This document shows positions 34,129-44,600 of a stretch of 64,000 bases of DNA, one piece after another. The notes beneath the pieces were generated by a model that had not been told where the DNA came from, made no database searches, and saw only the letters and a list, made by a program, of their open reading frames with translations. Within the stretch, counting starts at the first letter, position 1; each line of letters opens with the position of its first letter. The position numbers and the translations under genes were made by a program. The stretch comes from an uncultured Psychroserpens sp. (GTDB lineage: Bacteria > Bacteroidota > Bacteroidia > Flavobacteriales > Flavobacteriaceae): NCBI GenBank assembly GCA_947489585.1, contig CANLEE010000006.1, positions 186,001 through 250,000 on the forward strand, read 5' to 3'.

Positions 34129-35439
34129 ATGAAAAACATAAATATAAAATTAATAGTTGTTGCACTACTAAGTATCTCTTTTGGGTTTGCACAACAAACT
34201 CCTGCTTCAAAGCAAAGCAAGACTATTGCTATTACAGGCGCCACAGCGCATATTGGAAACGGAACTGTAATTGAAAACAGCTTAATTGTTTTTGAAAATG
34301 GAAAACTTATAAATGTGGCTGATATGTCTGGCGTAAAGCTAGATTTAGGCAAAATGGATGTTATAGATGCTACAGGCAAACACGTATACCCAGGATTTAT
34401 TGTTCCAAATTCTACATTAGGACTCGTAGAAATTAGTGCAGTTAGAGCTACTGATGATGATGCAGAAATAGGAAGTTGGAATCCACATATTAGAAGTTTG
34501 ATTGCCTATAATGCAGAATCTAAAATTGTTGAATCCATGAGACCAAATGGCGTATTATTAGCTCAAGTAACACCTCGTGGAGGACGTATCTCTGGAACAT
34601 CTTCTATTGTTCAATTAGATGCTTGGAATTGGGAGGATGCTGCTATTAAAGTGGATGACGGTGTTCATATGAATTGGCCTAATAATTTCTCTCGTGGTCG
34701 TTGGTGGTTAGGTGAAGACCCTACAATGAAGGTCAACAAAAATTATAATGCTCAAGTGACTGAGGTTGAAAATTGGTTTAATGAAACCAAAGCTTATATA
34801 AATGGAGATAAATCTCCAAAGCATTTACCGTATGAAGGAACAAAAGGTTTATTAGATGGTTCAAAAACGTTATATATTCATGTGGATGATGAAAAAGGAA
34901 TCACAGATGCCGTTAATTTCTCAAAAGCATATCAAATCAAATCGACTGTGATTGTTGGTGGTTATGAAGCTCATAAAGTAGCAGACTTACTAAAAAGAAA
35001 CAATATCCCTGTATTATTACAACGCGTACATACAAGACCTAGCCAAACAGATGATGATTATGATATGCCGTTTAAATTGGCAAAATTATTAACCGATAAA
35101 GGTGTTGTGGTTGCCTTAGAAACTAGCGGGCAAATGGAGCGCATGAATTCTCGTAACCTTCCGTTTTATGCAGGCACTACAGTAGCCCATGGTTTATCCA
35201 AAGCGCAAGCTTTACAGCTTATCACACAAAATCCTGCAAAAATTTTAGGTATTGATGACAATTATGGAACTTTGGAAATAGGAAAAAGTGCTACACTATT
35301 TATTAGTGAAGGTGACGCACTCGATATGAGAACTAATATATTGACTCATGCCTTTATTGATGGACGCCTTATCAGTTTAGAAACGCATCAAACTGAATTA
35401 TGGAAACGTTATTCTAAGAAATTGGAAAGTCAAGATTAA
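34129..35439 (+). CDS. Secreted amidohydrolase-fold protein lacking the HxH metal motif
   Basis: A 436-residue protein; I use ATG 34129 (MKNINIK), which gives a proper signal peptide (LIVVALLSISFGFAQQ), rather than the ATG at 34105 inside the previous gene. It has the amidohydrolase frame: ITGATAHIGNGTVIENSLIV at the start, GKHVYPGFIVPNSTLG where active enzymes have HxH, and GTLEIGKSATLFISEGD at the end. With HxH and the late catalytic Asp both apparently absent, it may be a non-catalytic subunit or pseudoenzyme, probably working with the 995-residue neighbour, to whose first domain it is similar in organisation. Confidence 0.85.
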   Translation: MKNINIKLIVVALLSISFGFAQQTPASKQSKTIAITGATAHIGNGTVIENSLIVFENGKLINVADMSGVKLDLGKMDVIDATGKHVYPGFIVPNSTLGLVEISAVRATDDDAEIGSWNPHIRSLIAYNAESKIVESMRPNGVLLAQVTPRGGRISGTSSIVQLDAWNWEDAAIKVDDGVHMNWPNNFSRGRWWLGEDPTMKVNKNYNAQVTEVENWFNETKAYINGDKSPKHLPYEGTKGLLDGSKTLYIHVDDEKGITDAVNFSKAYQIKSTVIVGGYEAHKVADLLKRNNIPVLLQRVHTRPSQTDDDYDMPFKLAKLLTDKGVVVALETSGQMERMNSRNLPFYAGTTVAHGLSKAQALQLITQNPAKILGIDDNYGTLEIGKSATLFISEGDALDMRTNILTHAFIDGRLISLETHQTELWKRYSKKLESQD

Positions 35440-35456
35440 AAGAAAAAATAGATTAT

Positions 35457-35492
35457 AAAAAAGACCTGTAAATTCATTACAGGTCTTTTTTT
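35457..35492 (+). terminator. Terminator after the amidohydrolase pair
   Basis: Stem GACCTGTA (35463-35470) with TACAGGTC (35478-35485), flanked by A and T runs, 7-nt loop. It also lies downstream of the minus-strand DUF6503 gene and can serve both. Confidence 0.8.
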
Positions 35493-35508
35493 ATGCGTTT
35501 GTTATACG

Positions 35509-36312
35509 TTATTCAATCACTTTTGCGCCTTCTGGCTTCACAAAAAGAGATGCATCTGGAGCCTTGCTAGAAAGAGTGACGTTAGTAAACTCAACAGTGT
35601 TTCTTTTAGTTATAGGCAAATTATTCTCAACTGTGTACCAATCTATGCTTTCTGGCAAAATCATACCACTAATGGTTTGCCAATTATTATATCTGATAAA
35701 ACGAAAATCTTTACTTTTTTCATCTTTACCAAAGGTTACAGTATAAGCCAACCACTCCATTTTACCAGTTTGTTCATCATAGTAAATGATATATTGATCA
35801 TCAGGTGATACACCTACTCCTGCCTCATATGAAATTAAAATGCCTGGATAGGTTTTTCCTTCAAAATCTAAAGGTTTTGCATCCTCATATATAATACCAT
35901 CATCACCAACAATAAAAGGCATCGCATAAAAATACATCATTAACCCTTTATAAAATTTTGCATTGCCTGTATAAGCAATACCATCTTTCTCATTAACCCA
36001 CAAGGTACTTCCATCATAACCAGAAGTATATGTTGGTGTATCAATGCGTTCAGCCCTTGTTTTTAAGTTTGTGGTTGTCACTTCTTTTCCTTTTGGTTTT
36101 TCCATAGTAAATACTAAACTATTCATAGCATTCCATGCATCAATACCACCATGAGCATCAAATATTTTGGTAATATCCTCAGGATAAGTACTAGTAGTAA
36201 CATCTAGTTGTTCTTCAGAATAATCAATAGATTCGACAGTTTCAGGCTTTTTATTGTCTTTGCAAGACGCAAAAATAAGTAGTGCAATTAAGAATAAACT
36301 TTTAAGTTTCAT
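35509..36312 (-). CDS. DUF6503 family lipoprotein
   Basis: A 267-residue predicted lipoprotein (lipobox FASC, Cys17, then KDNKKP). The conserved opening DITKIFDAHGGIDAWNAMN and the strand-rich body (GYDGSTLWVNEKDG, PGILISYEAGVGVSPDDQYI, YYDEQTGKMEWLAYTVTF) match DUF6503, a Bacteroidota family of outer-membrane-associated lipoproteins whose fold resembles the LolA/LolB lipid-binding half-barrel; that fold comment is from memory. A possible -7 variant (TAACTTCG, 36341-36348) lies upstream. No partner genes are evident. Confidence 0.8.
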   Translation of the reverse strand: MKLKSLFLIALLIFASCKDNKKPETVESIDYSEEQLDVTTSTYPEDITKIFDAHGGIDAWNAMNSLVFTMEKPKGKEVTTTNLKTRAERIDTPTYTSGYDGSTLWVNEKDGIAYTGNAKFYKGLMMYFYAMPFIVGDDGIIYEDAKPLDFEGKTYPGILISYEAGVGVSPDDQYIIYYDEQTGKMEWLAYTVTFGKDEKSKDFRFIRYNNWQTISGMILPESIDWYTVENNLPITKRNTVEFTNVTLSSKAPDASLFVKPEGAKVIE

Positions 36313-36363
36313 ATGTTTTAGTAATGGTTTTGTGCTTAGACGAAGTTAAAAAGAATAGTTTAC

Positions 36364-36391
36364 AAAAAAGCCTCAGAAAAATTCAGAGGCT
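36364..36391 (-). terminator. Terminator of the first T9SS cargo gene
   Basis: On the minus strand AGCCTC and GAGGCT (plus-strand 36369-36374 and 36386-36391) form a 6-bp stem with an 11-nt loop, followed by a run of T. Confidence 0.65.
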
Positions 36392-36420
36392 AATCAGTTC
36401 AGCAAATATTGCGATTTTGA

Positions 36421-38181
36421 CTAATCTATAACGAGTTTTTTTACTGCTGTTTTAGCATTCATGTTGACTTTTATAAAGTACATTCCGCTTTGTAAATCTG
36501 AGATGTCAATAATCATTCTATTCTCATCGGAAATTTTATGTATCAAGATTTGTTTTCCTTGGATATCTAAAAGTGATAAGGTGCCATTTCCGAAGCCATT
36601 CGAATTGAAAGAAATATTAATAATGTCTTTTGTTGGGTTTGGAAATATAATAAATGTACTAGATTGTGAAGGCGTAATTGATAAGGTAGGGTCTGCTACA
36701 AATTCAGTTTCAAAAGTATTAGTAATAATAGGAGCGTTAAAATCAAAGAAGATTGAGGCAGTATTCGGAATGATGTCATCTACAGCATAGTCCGATTTTG
36801 GTTTAATCTTAAAATGCACATAACCATGACTAGCTTCTGAATCATCCTGCTCAGCTGGCAAATTGATATTATTAAATGTCCAAGTCAAATTAGTACCCGT
36901 TCGCAATACACTTCCTGAATGACTTAAACGCAAATTTTGGAATGTACTTGGATCTAGTTGGCTATCTAAAACATCTTCAATGCTTATATTTATTGCATCG
37001 GCAGTTCCTAAGTTTTGAAACCTAATAGTGTAATACAGGTAATCATCATTAGTAAATTCATCGATGATAATTTCTCGCCCATGAGATTCTCCTTTATCAT
37101 TAGGGTCCCATGAACCTACAACAGTTTGATAAAGTGTTGGATTATGGTTATTTGGATTGACATCATTAGTATCGGTAATATAATCTACTGAACTATTAAT
37201 AACTTCACCAAGAGGTGTTTCGACTGGGCAAGTCAATGTTATTAAAACCGATCTACTTTCTGCAGGTTCTAAATTCAAAAAGTCTACAGATATACCTTCA
37301 GAAGTGATAGTTATAACATCTGAACCATCTCCGACTGCATCATTCATAACCATATTTTGATCTTTTATGTATACTATTGTACCAGATGTGACAGTATTTA
37401 ATCCATTATTTTTATATACAAGTTCATGTTCAACAGTAAATCCTGGTCTAGGTGGTCCAAAGGCATTAATTAGCATGACTTCAACATCTTCACAAGTACC
37501 TTGCACAATAAGCTCTAATTCAACTATTGTGCTACATACATAGTCTTGAACTCTAGTTATGTTGGAAACTTTTGCATATATAGTTTGCTGATTAACAGTA
37601 GTATTTGTGTAGGGAGAACTCAAGGAATTAATACCGTCTAATGCATCTTGATAAGTTTCAAAAAACCTTACGCCATAACCAAAAAATTGACCAGATAAAA
37701 TTTCTGCAGTCTTACTAAATAAATTGAATTCTGTAAATCCGTCAGTATCCAAATCACAAGCAATTAAAGGTGTTGGTGATACTGCAGTTGGTGGTAATAC
37801 AATTGCAAATGGGTCATAAGATGTTAAAACTGGATGTGTCGCAGGATCAATGGGGTCTGCTCTTCTCCAAATGTCTTGTAAAGCATCTGAGGTTGAGGTT
37901 ATAAAATTTTCTGGATTTGCTATAGGGTTCATTTGTGCAATAGCATCGTCTTCTGATGTATAATACGTTAGCGGAAAATAAAACTGTTCATTACTTTCTG
38001 GTATTGTGCAAAATCGAAATGGAAACAATTGAAATAGATCTACTTGTACTTCTCCATCTAAATCATCATCACAAACATACTCCGGTGTTAATCCACAAGG
38101 AGGAGGTGGTCCACCTTGAGCTTGAACCATTAGACCATTCAAAACTAAAACAAATAATAACAATCGTAATTTTAATAGCAT
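36421..38181 (-). CDS. Secreted T9SS type A sorting domain protein (586 aa)
   Basis: A cargo protein of the type IX secretion system. Signal peptide residues 1-22, then two Ig-like modules of the kind repeated in the 1371-residue paralogue (start CDDDLDGEVQVDLF and ACDLDTDGFTEFNL). Residues about 240-340 form a DUF11-like repeat; about 350-500 form a conserved domain beginning SWDPNDKGESHGREI and ending with DFNAPIITNTFETEF. The last 75 residues are the type A sorting domain (FIIFPNPTKDIINISFN, then LLDIQGKQI and GMYFIKV). It is the shortest of three tandem paralogues and may have lost the N-terminal modules. Adhesion or matrix binding is likely but not shown. Confidence 0.9.
   Translation of the reverse strand: MLLKLRLLLFVLVLNGLMVQAQGGPPPPCGLTPEYVCDDDLDGEVQVDLFQLFPFRFCTIPESNEQFYFPLTYYTSEDDAIAQMNPIANPENFITSTSDALQDIWRRADPIDPATHPVLTSYDPFAIVLPPTAVSPTPLIACDLDTDGFTEFNLFSKTAEILSGQFFGYGVRFFETYQDALDGINSLSSPYTNTTVNQQTIYAKVSNITRVQDYVCSTIVELELIVQGTCEDVEVMLINAFGPPRPGFTVEHELVYKNNGLNTVTSGTIVYIKDQNMVMNDAVGDGSDVITITSEGISVDFLNLEPAESRSVLITLTCPVETPLGEVINSSVDYITDTNDVNPNNHNPTLYQTVVGSWDPNDKGESHGREIIIDEFTNDDYLYYTIRFQNLGTADAINISIEDVLDSQLDPSTFQNLRLSHSGSVLRTGTNLTWTFNNINLPAEQDDSEASHGYVHFKIKPKSDYAVDDIIPNTASIFFDFNAPIITNTFETEFVADPTLSITPSQSSTFIIFPNPTKDIINISFNSNGFGNGTLSLLDIQGKQILIHKISDENRMIIDISDLQSGMYFIKVNMNAKTAVKKLVID
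36460..37130 (-). repeat. Shared C-terminal block of the T9SS paralogues, copy 1
   Basis: Encodes the SWDPNDK-to-sorting-domain region, which is similar in order and sequence to copies 2 and 3 (for example YLYYTIRFQNLGTA and IIPNTASIFFDFNAPI). Boundaries are approximate; the copies have diverged at DNA level. Confidence 0.65.
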
Positions 38182-38194
38182 AGACGTTTTTTTT

Positions 38195-38202
38195 CAAAAT
38201 TA
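38195..38202 (-). promoter_or_regulatory. -7 promoter element (TAATTTTG) of the 586-residue T9SS gene
   Basis: Exact minus-strand TAnnTTTG match ending 13 nt before the ATG at 38181. Confidence 0.45.
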
Positions 38203-38266
38203 ATATTCTTATTTATAAAACATGGTATCGCAACAAGTAATCGTTTATTAATATCTAATTATAATC

Positions 38267-38297
38267 AAAAAAAGACCTTAAAGCAATTTTTAAGGCC
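38267..38297 (-). terminator. Terminator of the 1065-residue T9SS gene
   Basis: On the minus strand GGCCTTAAA and TTTAAGGTC pair over 9 positions (one G-T), followed by a run of seven T. Plus-strand arms 38274-38282 and 38289-38297. Confidence 0.75.
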
Positions 38298-38323
38298 TTT
38301 TCAACTAAATATTTCGATTTGGA

Positions 38324-41300
38324 CTATTCTATAATAAGTTTCTTAACTAAGATTTCATTCCCTGCATTAAGTTTCACAAAATATAAACCACTTTGTAAGT
38401 CAGAGATATCGATATCAGTTGTATTGGATTGGTTGATAGATTGTTCTATTATTAGTTTTCCTTGTATATCAACAATATTAAACGTTAGAATTCCATAGTT
38501 TACAGCGCCCAATTCGATGGTAATCTGTTCTTTTGCAGGATTTGGAAATACATTAAATACAATCTCATCTAATTCAGAAATAGATAAGCTCTCTTCAACA
38601 AACTCTGTCTCAAATGTATTCGTCACTATTGGCGCATTAAAATCAAAAAATATCGATGCCGTATTCGGAATAATATCGCCAATAGCGTATCCTGAATTTG
38701 GTTTAATTCGGAAATAGACAAAGCCGTTACTACCCTCTGAGTCATCTTGTTCTGCTGGAAGATTAATATCTTCAAAGAACCATTCTAGATTATTTTCTGT
38801 TCTTGTAACCACATAATCATGACTTGAACGCAACATTTGAAATGTGGTTTCATCCATTTGACTGTCAATTATATCATCAATTCTTATAAATGTTGCAGGA
38901 GCAGTTCCTAAATTCTGAAATCGTATAGTGTAATATAAATATTCATCAGAAGATGCAAAATCGTCAAAGACAATTTGTGGACCGTGAGCTTCCATTTTAT
39001 TATTTGGATCATAAGATCCGATAACCTCCTCAGTAATGGATGAAGTATTATTAGTATCAACAATATCATTTCCAGTAGACATATAAGTCGCTGTATTAGT
39101 AACTAATTCACCTAATTCAGCATTAGTAGATGTTAGTAATGTAATGACTGCAGTATAGCTTTCTCCAACAGGTAAGTCTACAAAATCTAAAGTAAACCCA
39201 GAAGCAGTTATTGACGTCGTGAAATTAGGGTTAGATGTAATTGATTGTATTGATAACTGAGAATCTAAGATATAATCAACTGTTCCACTTGAAGTGCTTT
39301 GTCCATAATTAGTTATGACAAGATAATTTGTATGTGAAAATCCAGGTTGTGGTGCTCCATTATTAATTAAGTTAATTCCAATATCCTCACACATTTGGTT
39401 ATTTATAATTGGGAATTCAATTGTTATAGAATTTCCATCTAAAACAGTAATATCAGAAAACATACCAACGCTATTTGTATAACAGTCTTCATATTCATCA
39501 TATATGAAGAAGTTAATATCATAAACATCTGCGTCTTCTTCGGATATAATTGTAAAATTCCCAGTTGATGAACTGACAGTATTTAACATACCATCACTAT
39601 TCAATTCATACGTAAAATAACCATTTGTAAAATTAACTTCATCAGAATCTTTCACACCATTTTCATTAATATCACCATAGGCTAATACTTCAATAAATCC
39701 AACATCATTACAATCTACGAATGTCACTGAAACAGAATCGCTGGTTACAGTTTCACATTGATTATTTAAGACTATTACACTGTAAAACCCCGACTCTGAT
39801 ACTTCAAGAGTACTTTCATTTTCACCTTGTATAATAAATCCATCAACATACCATTCATATGAATCTGCATAATCGACAACTGCTTCCAAAACAACTGAGT
39901 TTTGAGACTCACAAGCGGTAATATCATCTCCTAGATCTACTTGAAAATCGGCAGATATACTTCCCGATCCATTAGCACCCAAATTGGTTTGGGTAATTGC
40001 TATTTCACCATCAAAACCAGAAAAATTAGTCACCAATAAAAGGTAAATTTCATTTTCTAATGCGTTAGGTATCGTGAAATTTTCAACTGAATTTGGTGAA
40101 TAACTACAATCTACAATATTACCAAAAGGGTAAAATCCTGGATTGGTAGTATTGTTTAGACAATCATCTGGTGTTGGACACCCGAAATCTAATAATGAAC
40201 AACCTTCGTCCAAAGAACTAAAAGGTCCCCAAAGCACAAAATCTACGTCAAAATCAAAACTATCATTGTATTGTGAAATTTCAACCTCAATAACACCTGG
40301 CTGATCAATATTGATAATACTCCAAGTTGGGTTTGGTGCAACAGCTAAACAAGCAATATCGCTGAGGCCTTGAATTCCAATCACATTTGGTGTCGTTAGA
40401 ACACCATTAGTATCGGGACAAAAAGGAACGGCAGAATCACAAGCCGTATTATTAGGTGCTTCTCTAATACATAAATCAAATGTAGAAGTCTCTGACCAGT
40501 TTACCGTATAAATCACTCTTATGAAATATGTGTTACCTGGTACTAAATCTGGAACATACATTAGAGGGTTATCTGCACAAGATAGTTCAGTCAGACTATC
40601 ACAGCTACCGTCATAAATAGCAAATTCGAAACGATAAATTCCGTCTCCCCAATTATCAACCGAGATGTAATGCGACTCATTAGTTGCAGCAAATTGATAC
40701 CAAACATCACCATAAGAAATGCCAGCGCAATCTGGTAAGGCAAGTTCTGTAGTTGTTGATCCGTTCATAGTACCAGATATTGAATATGTACAATCAGAAT
40801 TTATAGTTCCATCCATTATAGTAGCCGAACATGGAGAATTGTTATTTGGTGGACAAACAGAAACTTCAATGGGATCACTTTGGTTAAAACAATTAGGATC
40901 TTGCACACTTTGCAGTAAGGCTACTACCTCCGTGTCAAACGGAAATGGTCCAATTTGATAAATTCCTAAAGAAGATATAGTCACAGTATTAGCATCTATA
41001 TTGTTAGATAAGGATAGTGAAGTGGCATCGCCAAGGCTTGTAACTTCCACATCTAATAAAAACTGATCACCATTATCACAATCATTTACAACAGTATAAA
41101 CCGCTGTCGGACTCAAACAAGTTGTTAAGCAATTCACGGTAAAGTTTAAACCATCAGGAAAATCACCGGAAGTACAACTAATTGAACCATCAGATTCTAC
41201 TCCTATAAATATACGATCGCCAGTAGACTCAAATACTAATCCATCTAATACACCATTGTCTCCCTCTCCTCTATATAACTCTGTTACTCCATCTGAATCT

Positions 41301-41521
41301 ATCACAACCAGAACATCATAAGGTACACCTTCTATTTCACCTGAGTCAATAGTAAGCCTTACAGGTGAGCCATCAGAGCTAATATATGTTAGCAAATTAG
41401 TATCATCATCTGTATAACAATAGGAATCACTAATAACGCCTGAAGCACAATCTACAGTCGTTTGGGCTTGAAGGCAAAAAACACTTAAAAAAAGAAAAAA
41501 TGAGAATAGTTTTTTTGTCAT
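38324..41521 (-). CDS. Secreted T9SS type A sorting domain protein (1065 aa)
   Basis: A second T9SS cargo. After an 18-residue signal peptide comes a Cys-rich CUB-like module (CASGVISDSYCYTDDDTN; ending at FTVNC), then a stretch like a bacterial pre-peptidase C-terminal domain (SATIMDGTINSDCTYSISG, AATNESHYISVDNWGDG), a further Cys-bearing region (LLDFGCPTPDDC), an Ig-like module (DDITACESQNSVVLEAVVDY) and an SdrD-like module (GDINENGVKDSDEVNFTNGY). From about residue 715 it shares the block seen in the other two paralogues: NNGAPQPGFSHTNYL, SYDPNNKMEAHGPQI and DFNAPIVTNTFETEF, then the type A sorting domain (FNVFPNPAKEQITIELG; GLYFVKLNAG). Probable surface adhesin. Confidence 0.9.
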   Translation of the reverse strand: MTKKLFSFFLFLSVFCLQAQTTVDCASGVISDSYCYTDDDTNLLTYISSDGSPVRLTIDSGEIEGVPYDVLVVIDSDGVTELYRGEGDNGVLDGLVFESTGDRIFIGVESDGSISCTSGDFPDGLNFTVNCLTTCLSPTAVYTVVNDCDNGDQFLLDVEVTSLGDATSLSLSNNIDANTVTISSLGIYQIGPFPFDTEVVALLQSVQDPNCFNQSDPIEVSVCPPNNNSPCSATIMDGTINSDCTYSISGTMNGSTTTELALPDCAGISYGDVWYQFAATNESHYISVDNWGDGIYRFEFAIYDGSCDSLTELSCADNPLMYVPDLVPGNTYFIRVIYTVNWSETSTFDLCIREAPNNTACDSAVPFCPDTNGVLTTPNVIGIQGLSDIACLAVAPNPTWSIINIDQPGVIEVEISQYNDSFDFDVDFVLWGPFSSLDEGCSLLDFGCPTPDDCLNNTTNPGFYPFGNIVDCSYSPNSVENFTIPNALENEIYLLLVTNFSGFDGEIAITQTNLGANGSGSISADFQVDLGDDITACESQNSVVLEAVVDYADSYEWYVDGFIIQGENESTLEVSESGFYSVIVLNNQCETVTSDSVSVTFVDCNDVGFIEVLAYGDINENGVKDSDEVNFTNGYFTYELNSDGMLNTVSSSTGNFTIISEEDADVYDINFFIYDEYEDCYTNSVGMFSDITVLDGNSITIEFPIINNQMCEDIGINLINNGAPQPGFSHTNYLVITNYGQSTSSGTVDYILDSQLSIQSITSNPNFTTSITASGFTLDFVDLPVGESYTAVITLLTSTNAELGELVTNTATYMSTGNDIVDTNNTSSITEEVIGSYDPNNKMEAHGPQIVFDDFASSDEYLYYTIRFQNLGTAPATFIRIDDIIDSQMDETTFQMLRSSHDYVVTRTENNLEWFFEDINLPAEQDDSEGSNGFVYFRIKPNSGYAIGDIIPNTASIFFDFNAPIVTNTFETEFVEESLSISELDEIVFNVFPNPAKEQITIELGAVNYGILTFNIVDIQGKLIIEQSINQSNTTDIDISDLQSGLYFVKLNAGNEILVKKLIIE
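38340..39030 (-). repeat. Shared C-terminal block of the T9SS paralogues, copy 2
   Basis: Same region as copies 1 and 3: PNNKMEAHGP, NLPAEQDDSEGS, IIPNTASIFFDFNAPIVT. Closer to copy 3 than to copy 1, as judged by eye from shared phrases such as FQMLRSSHD. Confidence 0.65.
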
Positions 41522-41593
41522 GATAAATTAATTCTAATTGGATCATTAAAGTAAGATAATTCTTTCCGTAATCCAAATAATATGACTGATAAC

Positions 41594-41630
41594 AAAAAAA
41601 AGACCTCAAAATACATTTGAGGTCTTTTTT
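41594..41630 (-). terminator. Terminator of the 1371-residue T9SS gene
   Basis: Arms GACCTCAAA (plus-strand 41602-41610) and TTTGAGGTC (41616-41624), 5-nt loop, flanked by A and T runs; on the minus strand it ends with a T run. Confidence 0.8.
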
Positions 41631-41647
41631 TCTACTTAAAAATTGAG

Positions 41648-44600
41648 CTATTTGATAATTAGTTTTTCAACTAAGGTCTTATTACTTGCATTGAGTTTTA
41701 CAAAATAGAGTCCGCTTTGTAAGTCAGAAACATTTACATCTATAGTGTTAGACTGTGAAATGACTTTTTCTAAGACTAATTTCCCTTGTAAGTCAACAAT
41801 GTCAAGCGTTACATTTCCTAAGCTCGAAGCATTCAATGTAATTGTAAGCGTTTCTTTAGCAGGATTTGGGTACATATCAAATTCAAGAGTACTAGATTCA
41901 GAAACAGATAAGCTCTCTTCCACAAACTCGCTATCAAATCGGTTTGTAATCACAGGAGCGTTAAAATCAAAGTAAATCGCAGCAGTATTTGGTATGATAT
42001 CACCAATAACATATCCAGCTTTAGGCTTAATTCTAAAATAAACATAGCCTTGACTACCATCTGCATCATCTTGTTCAGCTGGTAAGTTGATATTATCAAA
42101 ATACCATTCTAGGTTATTATCTGTTCTTGTCACTACATTATCATGGCTTGAGCGTAGCATTTGAAATGTTGTTTCATCCAACTGATTATCTAAAGCATCG
42201 TCAATACGTATAAATGTCGCAGGAGCAGTTCCTAAATTTTGGAACCGGATGGTATAATATAAATATTCATCAGACACCACAAAATCATCATATAGAATTC
42301 GTGGACCATGAGATTCCATTTTATCATTTGGGTCCCAAGACCCAACCACTAATTCTGATAGCGTTGAATAATTATTAACTTCAACTAAATCGTTACTCGC
42401 AGTTATATATGTTGCAGTATTAGTGACTATTTCACCTATTGCTACAGAAGCTGGGCAGGTTAGTGAAATTTCAATTTGTTCTGAATCTCCTGGTTGAAGG
42501 TTTACAAAATCTACTGTAAAACCTGTTGCTGTAGGTGTAATGGTATAATTAGAATTTACACTAGTAACACCATTATATATCAATTGAGCATCGTTTGTAA
42601 ACTCAACCGTTCCCGAGGTTATTGTAGTAAATCCTAAGTTTTCAAGAATAATGTAGTTGTCGTGAGTAAAGCCAGGTCTTGGAGCTATCCAAGGGTTAAT
42701 TAAGTATACAGCCAAGTCTTCACAACTTTGCTCTTCTACTACAGGAAAATCAACAGTAATTGTATTTCCTGTTGTAACTGAGATATCATTAAACACTGGA
42801 ATTGTAACATCATAGCATCCGGCAGATTCTTCATATAAATTAAACGTAATGTCGTAAGTGTCTGTTTCGTCTCCACTAATGATTTGGAAACTTCCAGTTG
42901 ATGAGTTTACTGTATTGATATTTCCGTCGTCATTAATTTCATAAGTGAAATACCCATTATAAAAACTAAGTTCGTTGGTGTCAAACACATTATTGAGATT
43001 GTCATCTACAAACGCATTAACTTGAATAAATCCAACTGCAGATGCACAGAAGACATCAAAATCAAATTGCTCTGTACAGCACGTACTTCCACTTTCACAG
43101 CTTATAGAGCCATCAGAATCAAATAATACAGAGATATTAGAACCCGAAGATGTATATGTTAATCCTGTAAAATCACCAGCATTACCATATGGAAGGTTTG
43201 GATTTAAAATCGTGCCATCTGAATCTACTATAGTGACTTCATCATAGTTGACTTCTGTTGTTCCTGCATTGAAAACTAATGTAAGAGGTAAGCCGTCGCT
43301 ACTTTCAAAAGCAAACTCTGTTGTGTCGTTAAGACCATAACAATATGTGGTATTTATAGCTCCATCTTCACAGGCAACCATTTGGTTTGGATTAGCTCTT
43401 GTCGTAAAACTTTCTTCAACGCAATCTTCAGCATCTCCATTGTCATTATAAGGTATAATGTTAACATAGTATGTTACTTCATAATCTAAATTACCAATAT
43501 CAAGGGTTAACACATCTCCAACATCTTGATTATCTATTATTTCTGTTCCTCCAGATGTAATACCAACAGAAACTCTATATCCATTAACTATAATTGTTGC
43601 TGGGTTCCACTCTAAATCAATATTCTCATTGACATCAACAGCCCCATTTAAAGGTGCTATTAAAGTAGCATTACAATTAGGTACTAAACTATCATCAAAA
43701 CAACTCACATCAAAATCAATTGGTGTATACCCTTCACTAGCACAGCTAAAGACCTCGTCTGATTCTACATATATAGTAAGTGAACTTCCAGAGGATATAA
43801 AAGCCAAGCCTGTAAGGTCACCATTGACTCCATAAGTAGTTTCCTGTGGATTTAAGTTTGTAACACCATCAGAATCCAATACAACAAGTTCATCCCATCC
43901 TATTTCAACTTGTCCAGCATTAAACTCTACATACAGTGGTGATCCATCATCACTTTCAAAAGTATATGGTGTTGCAGAATTAATTTCATAACAGAAATTT
44001 ATATTCACTGGTTCTTGATCACAAATCACTTCTATTGGACAGTTTTCGCTAATTAAATTAAAAGCTACATAAGCAAAACATTGATTATCAATATTGCTTA
44101 CTCTAATATAAATCGTTTGCGGACTTGATACTGCAGTGTATTGATTTGGGTTAGCTATTGGATTCACCTGATTGAATACATCATTTAGATTCGTATAGAA
44201 TGCAATAGCAACCGAATTTGGGTCTACTCCATTTAATACTTCTGTTATCACGCTTGTTAAATCAAAAACACCATTGTTTCCATCACAAACTACTAAATCT
44301 TGAGGGGTAACAATATCTACGCCTTCACTTTCATCAACAAACACCTCTGCTGTAGTCATACAACCTGTGTCAGGATTAGTAACCGTTACTGTGTATGTAC
44401 CTCCTGTGAAAACTACAATTTCAGGATCTGTAGCTCCAGTACTCCACAAGTACGTGTATTGCCCCATATCGTCAACATATGGTGTTAAAACAATCTCTTG
44501 TCCGCTACAAATTGTATATGGATCATTAAAATCTACTTGCGGATTTAAACTACCTACAATAGCAATTGTGGTGATCGCAGAATTACCAGTAGCAATTTCC

